The translations under genes were made by a program, and so were the position numbers. A stretch of 52,652 nt of DNA from Paenibacillus sp. Root444D2. GTDB taxonomy: Bacteria; Bacillota; Bacilli; Paenibacillales; NBRC-103111. This document shows positions 45,502 to 52,652 of the stretch, in pieces. The notes beneath the pieces were generated by a model. It made no database searches, was not told where the DNA came from, and was given only the letters and a program-made list of their open reading frames with translations. Numbering within the stretch: position 1 is the stretch's first letter; each line of letters starts with the position of its first letter. The stretch is taken from positions 1 through 52,652 of the forward strand of contig NZ_LMEO01000027.1 in NCBI RefSeq assembly GCF_001426375.1, in the 5' to 3' direction.

Positions 45502-47334
45502 ATGAAGGGCATCCGCTTCTTTCAATCAATTCAAGCGAAGCTGATTATTATTTATGTCTTACTCATTCTGATCGCGATGCAGCTCATTGGCGTATATTTC
45601 TATAAGACGGTAGAGACGTACTTCAAGAATGACTTTTTGGCTTCACGCAACAGTCAAGTGACGCTGCTGGCCGGCTTTGTGGGGTCATACCTCACAGGGG
45701 ATCAGGACAGCAAGAACGCTGCAGAAGGCAAGAAGACGTATGCGGATTTGAACGAATTCGTCAGCAATTTATTTTCTATTAATAATGCGGAAATTCAAAT
45801 TATAGATGCGAACGGTAACGTTATTAGCACATCGGTTCCTAATCATTTGAAACAGAAGAACACGCAGCCGGAAGTTATCAGGGCGCTTCAGGGGATTAAG
45901 GATAACCAACGGATCTTCACGGATGAGGATGGTTATCGGAAGGTCATTATCGCCAAGCCGGTAGGCAGCGGTGCCCGTGTCCTGGGTGCGGTATACATTA
46001 TTGCTTCGATGGAAGATGTCTATAAAACGATTCGATCGATTAATCGCATCCTCATCTCGGGAACTTTGATCGCTCTAGGGCTAACCGCTATTCTTGGTGT
46101 TCTTCTTACAAGTACGATTACGAATCCGATCAAAGAGATTACGAAGCAGGCAACGGCTGTCGCAGAGGGTAACTTTGACCAACAGGTTATTATTCAAGGG
46201 ACCGATGAGATTGGACAGCTAGGTCAAACATTTAATTTTATGATGAATAGGCTTAAAGAAGCGCTCTCGCTGAATGAAGAAGAGAAGGAGAAGCTCGCCT
46301 CGATCTTAACGAATATGAATGACGGGATCATTGCCACTGACGATAGAGGGCATGTCATCGTGCTTAACCGCAGGGCGAAGCAGATTCTACAGACGGAAGA
46401 GGAGACGACGCTCGGGCTGGACATATCCGAGGTGCTCGGTATTCCGATGGATACGATTCGCGGTTTCCTCCAAGGACAGGTTAGTACAACGCTGCTGGAT
46501 ATTCATCTCCCCGATGACGATGAGCAGCTGTCTGTACGTATTACGTTCACGCCCATTCATCGCCGAGGTGAAGGGCAGAACGGCATTATTGCGGTGCTGC
46601 AGGACGTAACGGATCAGGAGAAGCTGGAGCAGGCGAGGCGCGAGTTCGTAGCGAATGTGTCGCATGAGCTGCGCACGCCGCTGACGACGATCAAGAGCTA
46701 TCTGGAAGCGCTCGATGATGGCGCGCTCGAGGAGCCGCAGCTGGCTTCACGCTTCATTAGCGTTACGCGCAGCGAGACAGAGCGGATGATCCGCTTAGTG
46801 ACGGATCTCCTGCATTTATCGAGGCTTGATTCCAAGCAATCGATGATGAGTAAATCCTCGACGCTTGTGAGTGAGATGCTGGAGGAGGTAGCCGACCGCT
46901 TCTCTTTCCAGCTGCAGCAGCGGAAGATTCAAATTCTAATTCATGTGGAGCAGGGCGTGACCCGCTTACTGCTCGATCGGGATAAAATTGATCAAGTACT
47001 CGACAATCTCGTGTCGAATGCGATTAAGTATACGGGTGATGAAGGGGCCATTCGGCTGGAAGCGAGGAAGATCGAGAAGGATGTATTGGAAATTTCGGTT
47101 CAGGATAACGGAATTGGCATCCCGAAGAAAGATCTGTCCCGCATTTTTGACCGATTCTACCGTGTGGACAAGGCACGTTCCCGCAATATGGGCGGTACAG
47201 GGTTAGGTCTTTCAATTGCCCGGGAAATAGTAAAAGCACATGGCGGCTCGATCAGTTTGGAGTCGGAATTAGGACAAGGAACTCGTGTTGTATTCCTACT
47301 ACCGATTCAGCAAGAGGAGGAAGATGAGCTATGA
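45502..47334 (+). CDS. walK: Sensor histidine kinase WalK (YycG)
   Basis: This is a 610-residue kinase. Membrane segments at about 12-33 and 183-206 flank a Cache-like extracellular domain. HAMP is about 207-258 and PAS about 265-372. HisKA has H388 in NVSHELRTPLTTIKSY. The catalytic domain has DNLVSNAIKYTG, DNGIGIPKKD and GGTGLGLSIA. This exact layout is WalK. It senses wall status, phosphorylates WalR, and is restrained by WalH and WalI. Confidence 0.97.
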   Translation: MKGIRFFQSIQAKLIIIYVLLILIAMQLIGVYFYKTVETYFKNDFLASRNSQVTLLAGFVGSYLTGDQDSKNAAEGKKTYADLNEFVSNLFSINNAEIQIIDANGNVISTSVPNHLKQKNTQPEVIRALQGIKDNQRIFTDEDGYRKVIIAKPVGSGARVLGAVYIIASMEDVYKTIRSINRILISGTLIALGLTAILGVLLTSTITNPIKEITKQATAVAEGNFDQQVIIQGTDEIGQLGQTFNFMMNRLKEALSLNEEEKEKLASILTNMNDGIIATDDRGHVIVLNRRAKQILQTEEETTLGLDISEVLGIPMDTIRGFLQGQVSTTLLDIHLPDDDEQLSVRITFTPIHRRGEGQNGIIAVLQDVTDQEKLEQARREFVANVSHELRTPLTTIKSYLEALDDGALEEPQLASRFISVTRSETERMIRLVTDLLHLSRLDSKQSMMSKSSTLVSEMLEEVADRFSFQLQQRKIQILIHVEQGVTRLLLDRDKIDQVLDNLVSNAIKYTGDEGAIRLEARKIEKDVLEISVQDNGIGIPKKDLSRIFDRFYRVDKARSRNMGGTGLGLSIAREIVKAHGGSISLESELGQGTRVVFLLPIQQEEEDEL

Positions 47335-48620
47335 TCGAGAGTCTGAAATCCATCCTTCTTGTCGTTCTGATTGGGACGAGCTTGTACCAAAGCTTCTATC
47401 TAGCTTCGTACACCCCGCCGAAAATCGAACCTATTCAACAAAGTAATTATGTTCAGACGGAAACATTAGGTAAGCAATTGGAGCTTCATGACATGCTGTT
47501 TCCTGATCAAATCATCGTTCACTTAGGCAATCAGCAGCACTCTGTTCTGTATCCTAACAATTACTACTACACAAGACTGCTCGATAATATTAAGCAGCGA
47601 AGCTTTAAAGGCTTTCGCAAAACGTCGATGTATTTGGTTAATGTGAACTGGGAAGAAGTTCGAACGAAACAGCAAGGGGTTGAGATTCGATTCCGAGACG
47701 GCATCCCTTTTACGATTCTTCAGCAGCTGCTTCGTATTGAAGGCGAAATGCCGGTTGATAATGATAAAATCACGCGGATTTGGATTTACTCCAAGGGCAA
47801 TAACGAGGATGTTCGTGCCTTCTTCTTTACGGATTCCCCGGGTGTTGGATACGAAGTCATCGGGGCCGATTTTACAAGTAAAGATGTGGAAAATTTCGCG
47901 GCATTTGGTGATCCGACGAATCTTTACAAATCGACAAACAGCGGGGACTACTATCTCCCAATAAAGCCGCTTCGACTGCCGAACTATATATTTAATTATA
48001 GCTTGTTGACGGCAGACCAACTGAAACAAAGCCTGTTCGTTGATCCGGGTATTACCCGATATCTCAAAGAACGCGACGGTTCTGAAATTTATACGGACAG
48101 CAAGCGCGGTTTTCAGCTAAATCGAGATTTGCGGTGGGTCACGTATTCGGATCCTGTTGCACCCGTAGAAAGTAAAACTGAGGTATTAGATGACTTGCAG
48201 GCGGGTATCAAATTTATTAATCAGCATATCGGTTGGGATGGGAAATATATCGTTTCTCGCACGCCGCAGAAGCAGTTAATCGATAGCCACTCGTTCACTT
48301 TCCGACAGTACTATGAATCCTTGCCGATTATTACGCCGCAGGCTGAGGGTTACGGCTCCATGAAAATGCAAGTTCAGAAGGGGATTATATCCGGATTCGA
48401 GAGGTCGATGATTATTCCAGACCTGAAGACGGTGCAGCGGCGTGATTTCGAAATCATGTCTGGTGACGCTTTGGAAGAAAGGCTGCAATATTATCAGAAG
48501 CGATCCAGTATTGTTTCTATTTTCCCAGCGTATCGTCCGGTAATAACAGATAAGACACTTGTATTGACGGCAACATGGGCTATTGAGCTGCGAGATGGCA
48601 CGTATGATTTTATGGAGTAA
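47331..48620 (+). CDS. walH: WalRK regulator WalH (YycH)
   Basis: This 429-residue protein has an N-terminal membrane segment (about 5-25) and a large extracytoplasmic part, as in YycH. With WalI it binds the WalK transmembrane region and modulates its activity. The ATG overlaps the walK stop by four bases. Sequence similarity in this family is low, so the assignment rests on position, size and topology. Confidence 0.9.
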   Translation: MIESLKSILLVVLIGTSLYQSFYLASYTPPKIEPIQQSNYVQTETLGKQLELHDMLFPDQIIVHLGNQQHSVLYPNNYYYTRLLDNIKQRSFKGFRKTSMYLVNVNWEEVRTKQQGVEIRFRDGIPFTILQQLLRIEGEMPVDNDKITRIWIYSKGNNEDVRAFFFTDSPGVGYEVIGADFTSKDVENFAAFGDPTNLYKSTNSGDYYLPIKPLRLPNYIFNYSLLTADQLKQSLFVDPGITRYLKERDGSEIYTDSKRGFQLNRDLRWVTYSDPVAPVESKTEVLDDLQAGIKFINQHIGWDGKYIVSRTPQKQLIDSHSFTFRQYYESLPIITPQAEGYGSMKMQVQKGIISGFERSMIIPDLKTVQRRDFEIMSGDALEERLQYYQKRSSIVSIFPAYRPVITDKTLVLTATWAIELRDGTYDFME

Positions 48621-48655
48621 GCAGGTTCCATTTCTGAGGAAAGGTTGGTGAGATC

Positions 48656-49483
48656 ATGAATTGGAGTCGGGCTAAAACGATTTTGATTTGTTCCTTTTTG
48701 ATGTTGAATTTGATTCTTGGTTTCCAACTTTGGTCCACCAATCGTTCCAATCAGACAGAAATCGCTTTGGATACATCAGGTACCGTAGAGGAGCTAAATA
48801 ACGCGCTCCGAAACAAAAATATAAGGCTAATGGATGAGTTGCCGACGGATCAACCGAAGATGAAAGTTATAACGGTGAAGTATGACGATAATATGAAGCC
48901 CAGTGAAATGAAGACGCTGAAAACGCCCATTAATATGAGTAATTTGCTTGGTAAAGGGGCTAGCAAAGAAGTTCAAGCTCAGTCGGAAATACCGAATTTT
49001 GGCTTATACCAATTAGATTCAGCAATTAGTCGAAAAGGCGTTTATGTGTTCACGCAGCTATATGGCAAGATTCCTCTCTTCGATGTAAGAGTGGAACTGA
49101 GTGAGAATAATGGAGAAATTACCAGTTACCGTCAAGTATACGTTGAAGTAGAATCAGGAGTAGAGCAAACAGAGCAGAAGCTGATCCCCGCTCAGTTAGC
49201 TGTTCGCAGCTTAGTGGACAATTATTTGAGTGATGGTGCCATTATTACGGAAGTCAGACTGGGGTATCACGGACAGCCGTATAATTCAGAAACGCAACCG
49301 ATGTTTCCGCATTGGCGAATTAGGATCGATAACGGAGATATTTATTATGTGCAAGCTTTCAATGGAGCGGTTGAGTCTCCGCAGAAAGAGTCTGAATTGG
49401 CTCCATTTGGTACGCAAGCAGATGGTGCCAAAACAATGGAGGTCCCTGAAAATAACGGGGACAAGAGCAAGGATAAGAAGTAA
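48656..49483 (+). CDS. walI: WalRK regulator WalI (YycI)
   Basis: This 275-residue protein starts MNWSRAKTILICSFLMLNLI, the typical YycI N-terminus with one membrane segment (about 7-24). The extracellular domain is followed by an acidic/Lys-rich tail ending DKSKDKK. It acts with WalH on WalK. It lies 35 bases after walH. Confidence 0.93.
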   Translation: MNWSRAKTILICSFLMLNLILGFQLWSTNRSNQTEIALDTSGTVEELNNALRNKNIRLMDELPTDQPKMKVITVKYDDNMKPSEMKTLKTPINMSNLLGKGASKEVQAQSEIPNFGLYQLDSAISRKGVYVFTQLYGKIPLFDVRVELSENNGEITSYRQVYVEVESGVEQTEQKLIPAQLAVRSLVDNYLSDGAIITEVRLGYHGQPYNSETQPMFPHWRIRIDNGDIYYVQAFNGAVESPQKESELAPFGTQADGAKTMEVPENNGDKSKDKK

Positions 49484-49547
49484 GCAAGTGTGGTAGTCAA
49501 TAATGGACGGCTAGATGGATGACATGTAGGCATAGAGGAGTAGGAAG

Positions 49548-50348
49548 ATGGGTATGAGGTTTACGGTACTGTCGAGCGGTTCGACAGGCAATGCGACGGT
49601 GGTTGATAATGGCGAGATCAAGCTGCTGATTGATGTGGGTTTTAGCGCTAAGAAGATGGAGCTGTTAATGAAAGAACGCGAGCTCGAGGCGAGCAGTATT
49701 GATGCGATTCTGGTCACACATGAGCATTCGGATCATATTAAAGGGTTGGGAGCACTGGCTCGCAAATATGATTTGCCTATCTATGCGAATGAGAAGACTT
49801 GGGAAGAGCTGGATCGTCAAATCGGTGTGATCGCGGAAGGCAACAAGAGAGTCATGGAAACCGGGGGTATCGAGGAATTCGGTACGCTCCGTGTTGAATC
49901 ATTCGGAATCTCGCATGATGCAGCGGAGCCGGTGGGGTACTGCTTTTATGAAGGAGAACAGAAGTTAAGCGTTGTAACGGACTTGGGATATATGAGTGAG
50001 AAGGTTAAAGAAAAGATTACGGATTCAGATAGCTTGGTACTGGAGACGAATCACGATGTGGACATGCTGCGCGTGGGGCACTATCCATGGAGTATTAAGC
50101 GTCGTATTCTTGGGGACAAGGGTCATTTATCCAATGAAGCCGCAGGGGAAGCGCTCTGTGACGTGTTAACGAGCAAGACGAAGTCTGTCTATATGGCGCA
50201 TTTGAGCCGGGACCATAATTTAATGGATTTGGCCAGGCTAACGGTGAATAACATAGTACAAGAGCGTGCCCCTGAGGCTAAACAGCTGCGGCTGATGGAT
50301 ACATATTTTGACCGCTCTACGAAATGGGATGTATTGGATTCGGAGTAA
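49548..50348 (+). CDS. walJ: Metallo-beta-lactamase-fold hydrolase WalJ (YycJ)
   Basis: This 266-residue hydrolase has the metal-binding motif VTHEHSDHIKGLG near residue 60, DLGYMSEKVKE, ETNHDVDML and HLSRDHN. YycJ proteins have been linked to DNA nuclease activity and mismatch repair. It follows walI in the operon. Its 3' end overlaps the convergent small gene by 32 bases. AGGAAG lies before the ATG. Confidence 0.93.
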   Translation: MGMRFTVLSSGSTGNATVVDNGEIKLLIDVGFSAKKMELLMKERELEASSIDAILVTHEHSDHIKGLGALARKYDLPIYANEKTWEELDRQIGVIAEGNKRVMETGGIEEFGTLRVESFGISHDAAEPVGYCFYEGEQKLSVVTDLGYMSEKVKEKITDSDSLVLETNHDVDMLRVGHYPWSIKRRILGDKGHLSNEAAGEALCDVLTSKTKSVYMAHLSRDHNLMDLARLTVNNIVQERAPEAKQLRLMDTYFDRSTKWDVLDSE

Positions 50349-50526
50349 GCGCGGCGTCGAGCTCCTTGGATTTGAGCTGGATTTCCTGCGCTGTGATGAG
50401 GCCCTTATCGATTAGAACTTGAATGAGAGATGAGAGGACGAGGGACTGGTGGTAGTGACTATCTTTGAGGTCAGCGAGCTTACCAATCATGTTAATTTCA
50501 TCAAAATGGGAAGGAATACGGTTCAT
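50317..50526 (-). CDS. Small hypothetical protein
   Basis: This protein of about 69 residues starts MNRIPSHFDEINMIGKLADL. A predicted helical middle (SLVLSSLIQVLIDKGLITAQEIQLK) resembles a short regulatory or oligomerising helix pair. ATG 50526 is ten bases after GGAG; the ATG at 50535 overlaps the site. It is antisense to the last 32 bases of walJ. Family unknown, though small proteins of this kind recur beside walJ in Paenibacillus as far as I can judge. Confidence 0.62.
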   Translation of the reverse strand: MNRIPSHFDEINMIGKLADLKDSHYHQSLVLSSLIQVLIDKGLITAQEIQLKSKELDAALTPNPIHPIS

Positions 50527-50651
50527 TCTGAGCATTCTCCTTTATTTGTATGATTTAAAATTTCAGTTAACTCTAGTATTTCGTTAAGAGATTTGGTTTA
50601 CTATTATTGTAGGCAAGAAATGCAGGAAACATTCCTATTTTTTGAAAAATA

Positions 50652-50756
50652 ACAATTTATGGCGAGATCGAAAAGGAATGCAGAGATAACAATAAACAAT
50701 CCAAGGCAAGATCGAAAAACAACCAAAGAAAAATAAAACAATCCAAGGCGAAAGCG
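50652..50756 (+). repeat. Three imperfect tandem repeats upstream of htrA
   Basis: ACAAT-N-(A/T)GGCGAGATCGAAAA-like units begin at 50652, 50696 and 50738, with 44- and 42-base periods. The third unit is degraded after GGCGAAAGCGG. They lie in the 268-base spacer before htrA. I see no palindromic operator or clear promoter, though they would sit close to it. Confidence 0.55.
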
Positions 50757-50793
50757 GCATGGCTTAACCCCCATCAGCGAGGAGGGACCCGAT

Positions 50794-52017
50794 ATGAGTT
50801 TGTTTGATGATGATTTTTATTCCACCAAAAGGTCCAAACTGCGCCAGGATACTTGGCGTCCCAAAGGGACAGGGGCATTCACAAGCTTCGCGGGTCGAAG
50901 ACGGAATGTGGCCCTCATTGCTGGAGTTGGCGGAGCGTTAGCCATGCTTTTGCTGGTCGGAGTAGTAGGCGGCTTCGGGAAAAGTGAACCATCTGGGGCT
51001 GCGCTAGCGATACCGGCTTCTGCGGCAAAAGCCGAGGCGCATCCGATGAACAGCAACGATACAGTCGTAGCGGCAACGGAGAAAATAAAGCCTGCTGTGG
51101 TCAGCGTTATTTCCTCGAAGAAAGATGATAAAGGGCAAGAGACCGGGCTGGGGATCGGCTCGGGTGTAATTTTTGCAAGGAATGGTGATAAAGTTCGAAT
51201 TGTGACGAATAGTCACGTTGTTGAGAACGGGAACCAGTTCGAAATGGTTAATTTCCAAGGGGAGCATCGCAAAGCAACACTAATCGGCCGTGATCGAATT
51301 ACGGATCTGGCTGTACTGGAAGCAGATGGAAAAGACATCAAAGTGCTTGCAGAATTCGGTGACTCTGAAACGCTGCGAGCAGGAGAGATGGCGATAGCCG
51401 TTGGCAACCCGCTTGGACTCGGATTTTCACCAACCGTTACTCAAGGTATCATTTCTTCGCCAAAACGAACGATACCGGTTTCGCTGTCACGTGAAGGCAC
51501 GGATTACGACTGGGAGATGGACGTTATTCAAACGGATGCGGCTATCAACCAAGGGAATAGTGGCGGACCGCTGGTGAATATTGAGGGCAGGGTAGTCGGA
51601 ATCAATTCCATGAAGATATCGGATACGGGCGTGGAAGGATTAGGTTTTGCCATTCCTATTAATAGTGTGAAGCCGATTATTGAGAGCTTGATCAAGGATC
51701 ATAAGGTGAAAAGACCGTTGATGGGTGTTTCGACGCAGGAACTGCAAGCTTTTAAAGGGACTGATGTATTAAAGCTGCCTGCAGATGTTAAGACTGGAGT
51801 TATCGTCTTCGATGTGTCAGGACCTGCCAAAGAAGCGGGCCTCAAAGCGCAGGATGTCATTGTTCAATTGGATGACCGCAAGATTGACAGTACAATCTCG
51901 CTGCGGAAATATTTGTACTATGAGAAGAAGATTGGCGATAAGGTCAACGTGGTGTATTACCGCGGCGGTAAGAAGTTGACGGCGGTGGTTACGTTGGTTG
52001 AAGCGATGGATAAGTGA
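50794..52017 (+). CDS. htrA: HtrA-family membrane serine protease (HtrC/DegP-like)
   Basis: This 407-residue protein has a basic cytoplasmic N-terminus, a membrane segment at about 38-60, and a trypsin-like domain with H141 (VTNSHVVENG), D171 (ITDLAVLEA) and S256 (INQGNSGGPLV). One C-terminal PDZ domain is at about 310-400. It degrades or refolds misfolded envelope proteins. In Bacillus htrC (yycK) follows walJ, as here. GAGGAGGGA precedes the ATG. Confidence 0.95.
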   Translation: MSLFDDDFYSTKRSKLRQDTWRPKGTGAFTSFAGRRRNVALIAGVGGALAMLLLVGVVGGFGKSEPSGAALAIPASAAKAEAHPMNSNDTVVAATEKIKPAVVSVISSKKDDKGQETGLGIGSGVIFARNGDKVRIVTNSHVVENGNQFEMVNFQGEHRKATLIGRDRITDLAVLEADGKDIKVLAEFGDSETLRAGEMAIAVGNPLGLGFSPTVTQGIISSPKRTIPVSLSREGTDYDWEMDVIQTDAAINQGNSGGPLVNIEGRVVGINSMKISDTGVEGLGFAIPINSVKPIIESLIKDHKVKRPLMGVSTQELQAFKGTDVLKLPADVKTGVIVFDVSGPAKEAGLKAQDVIVQLDDRKIDSTISLRKYLYYEKKIGDKVNVVYYRGGKKLTAVVTLVEAMDK

Positions 52018-52019
52018 TA

Positions 52020-52170
52020 AAAGATGAGTAATGAATGATGAATGATAAGTTGATAAGTGATAAGTGATAAGTGATAAGTGATAGTGATAAGTGATAGTGA
52101 TAAGTGATATGTGATAAGTGAAGAGTGATAGTGATAGTGATAAATGATGAATGATAAGTGATATTTGAAG
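52020..52170 (+). repeat. GATAAGTGA minisatellite
   Basis: About 150 bases after htrA consist of GATAAGTGA units mixed with shorter GATAGTGA and AATGATGAATGATAAG variants. It encodes nothing plausible. The reading frames crossing it on either strand are low-complexity artefacts. Such an array is likely to vary in copy number by slippage. Confidence 0.85.
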
Positions 52171-52223
52171 AGATATAGGATATGCGTGGATAGAAAGAAA
52201 CATTGCGGATGAGAGGTACTTGC

Positions 52224-52391
52224 ATGCATGTAGTTTGTAAAGATCATGTGGAAATCGCGATTGATGAGTTTGTCGATGAGTATGAGGAGGCTCCAGACAT
52301 TGTGGATCTGCAGAAGACCCACTTCGCTAGCTGGGAGCCACCGACGCACTGCGAGCATTGCAAGGAGTTAGCGCGATTTCTAGTTGTATGA
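52224..52391 (+). CDS. CxxH/CxxC family small protein
   Basis: This 55-residue protein has CKDH and CEHC motifs flanking a conserved middle EFVDEYEEAPDIVDLQKTHF and an ARFLVV end. It matches the CxxH/CxxC protein family (BA_5709 type), of unknown function, probably binding one zinc. ATG 52224 follows GAGAGGT by six bases. It occurs next to htrA/rlmH in Bacillaceae. Confidence 0.85.
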   Translation: MHVVCKDHVEIAIDEFVDEYEEAPDIVDLQKTHFASWEPPTHCEHCKELARFLVV

Positions 52392-52415
52392 GGGAGGCGG
52401 AGGCCTTCCTTTTTT
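52392..52415 (+). terminator. Terminator after the CxxH/CxxC gene
   Basis: GGGAGGC (52392-52398) pairs with GCCTTCC (52403-52409), followed by six T's. Confidence 0.85.
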
Positions 52416-52562
52416 GTTTGGGTTGGGAGGAAAGTAGAAATACCTTAACTGGATGAATTTGATTGGATGATATCCAATGATGTCTCACGACATCGGTGGT
52501 TGGGGTTAGTTCCATTGGATTTATACAGTGGAATGGGTGGAAAATAGCACAGAATGAACTTC

Positions 52563-52652
52563 TGTCAAGAAAGTAGACACAACTTTATGAAGCCTGAAGT
52601 TGCTTGTAGTAGTTTTTTTCGAACCAATACGGGGACTTATTGCCTAATGTAG
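52563..52652 (-). mobile_element. End of an IS3-family insertion sequence (cut by the window edge)
   Basis: TGTCAAGAAAGTAGACA (52563-52579) looks like an element terminus just outside the transposase stop. The coding part reads off the right edge on the minus strand. No target duplication can be checked because the other end is outside the window. 52416-52562 holds two inverted repeats (ATTGGAT/ATCCAAT, GATGTC/GACATC) and no gene. Confidence 0.6.
52585..52652 (-). CDS. IS3-family transposase, C-terminal fragment (partial)
   Basis: The minus-strand frame ends TLGNKSPYWFEKNYYKQLQA plus S and TAA. The LGxxSPxxFExxYY pattern at the extreme C-terminus is characteristic of the ORFB integrase of IS3-family elements (DDE transposase). 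Only the last 21-22 codons are visible, so subgroup and intactness are unknown. Confidence 0.72.
   Translation of the reverse strand, partial: TLGNKSPYWFEKNYYKQLQAS

Noticed and set aside
51478..51500. parS-like CTGTCACGTGAAGG inside htrA
   Set aside because: It shares only the central CACGTGAA and fails the outer positions of the consensus.
52020..52170. CRISPR array
   Set aside because: The repeats are 8-9 bases without unique spacers; no cas genes are present.
51817..52358. Minus-strand frames across the minisatellite
   Set aside because: They are low-complexity Tyr/His/Leu/Ser repeats created by the 9-mer.

Overview
The window is the replication-origin region of a Paenibacillus-like Bacillota chromosome. 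The core order (gyrA, gyrB, remB, recF, yaaA, dnaN, dnaA | oriC | rpmH, rnpA, yidC, jag, mnmE, mnmG, rsmG, noc, parA, parB ... rpsF, ssb, rpsR, gdpP, rplI, dnaB, purA, walRKHIJ, htrA) is the Bacillus-type order. Several small proteins (YjzC type, CxxH/CxxC type, a Tyr/Trp-rich 97-residue protein, MazG-like, YybS) are of kinds I associate with Paenibacillaceae. Genes left of about 10.4 kb lie on the minus strand and nearly all core genes to the right lie on the plus strand, so transcription follows both replication forks away from oriC.

Left arm (1-10,398): the first ~260 bases are the promoter and leader of an rRNA operon reading off the left edge (two TTGCAA/TATATT promoters and a boxA). It is followed by an HD-GYP phosphodiesterase gene, both gyrase subunits, the RemA paralogue RemB, RecF, an S4-domain protein, the beta clamp and DnaA. 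The origin is bipartite. A DnaA-box array lies upstream of dnaA (10,604-10,887). A second site between dnaA and dnaN has paired boxes, a GC-rich spacer and a run of DnaA-trio-like triplets.

Right arm, core (11,030-20,188): ribosomal protein L34, RNase P protein, YidC/Jag, tRNA wobble-U modification (MnmE/MnmG), RsmG, then Noc and ParAB with two perfect parS sites, one before noc and one inside parB.

Accessory stretch (20.2-32.7 kb): a cysteine-desulfurase-like enzyme, DUF4446, the spore protease-like YyaC, a DUF3343 carrier-like protein, an MscS channel, DUF951 and tRNA-Ser(CGA). A truncated copy of that tRNA lies ~0.7 kb further on. Then come a lipoprotein, a Tat-exported beta-helix protein, and a five-gene cassette (secreted protein, ABC ATPase, permease, histidine kinase, response regulator).

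Second core block (32.8-52.4 kb): rpsF-ssb-rpsR behind a structured leader; cupin; MazG-like, YybS, GdpP and L9; replicative helicase DnaB with an unusually GC-rich centre; purA behind a ~300-nt highly structured leader RNA of no class I recognise; a LysM/G5/M23 cell-wall hydrolase; the walRKHIJ cell-wall two-component operon; HtrA; a GATAAGTGA minisatellite; a CxxH/CxxC protein; and the 3' end of an IS3-family transposase cut by the window edge, where rlmH would be expected.

The most notable observations are (1) the purA leader RNA with two mutually exclusive 3' pairings, and (2) a ~70-nt hairpin leader element ending in TTTATCC that recurs upstream of noc, of the cysteine-desulfurase-like gene and of walR.
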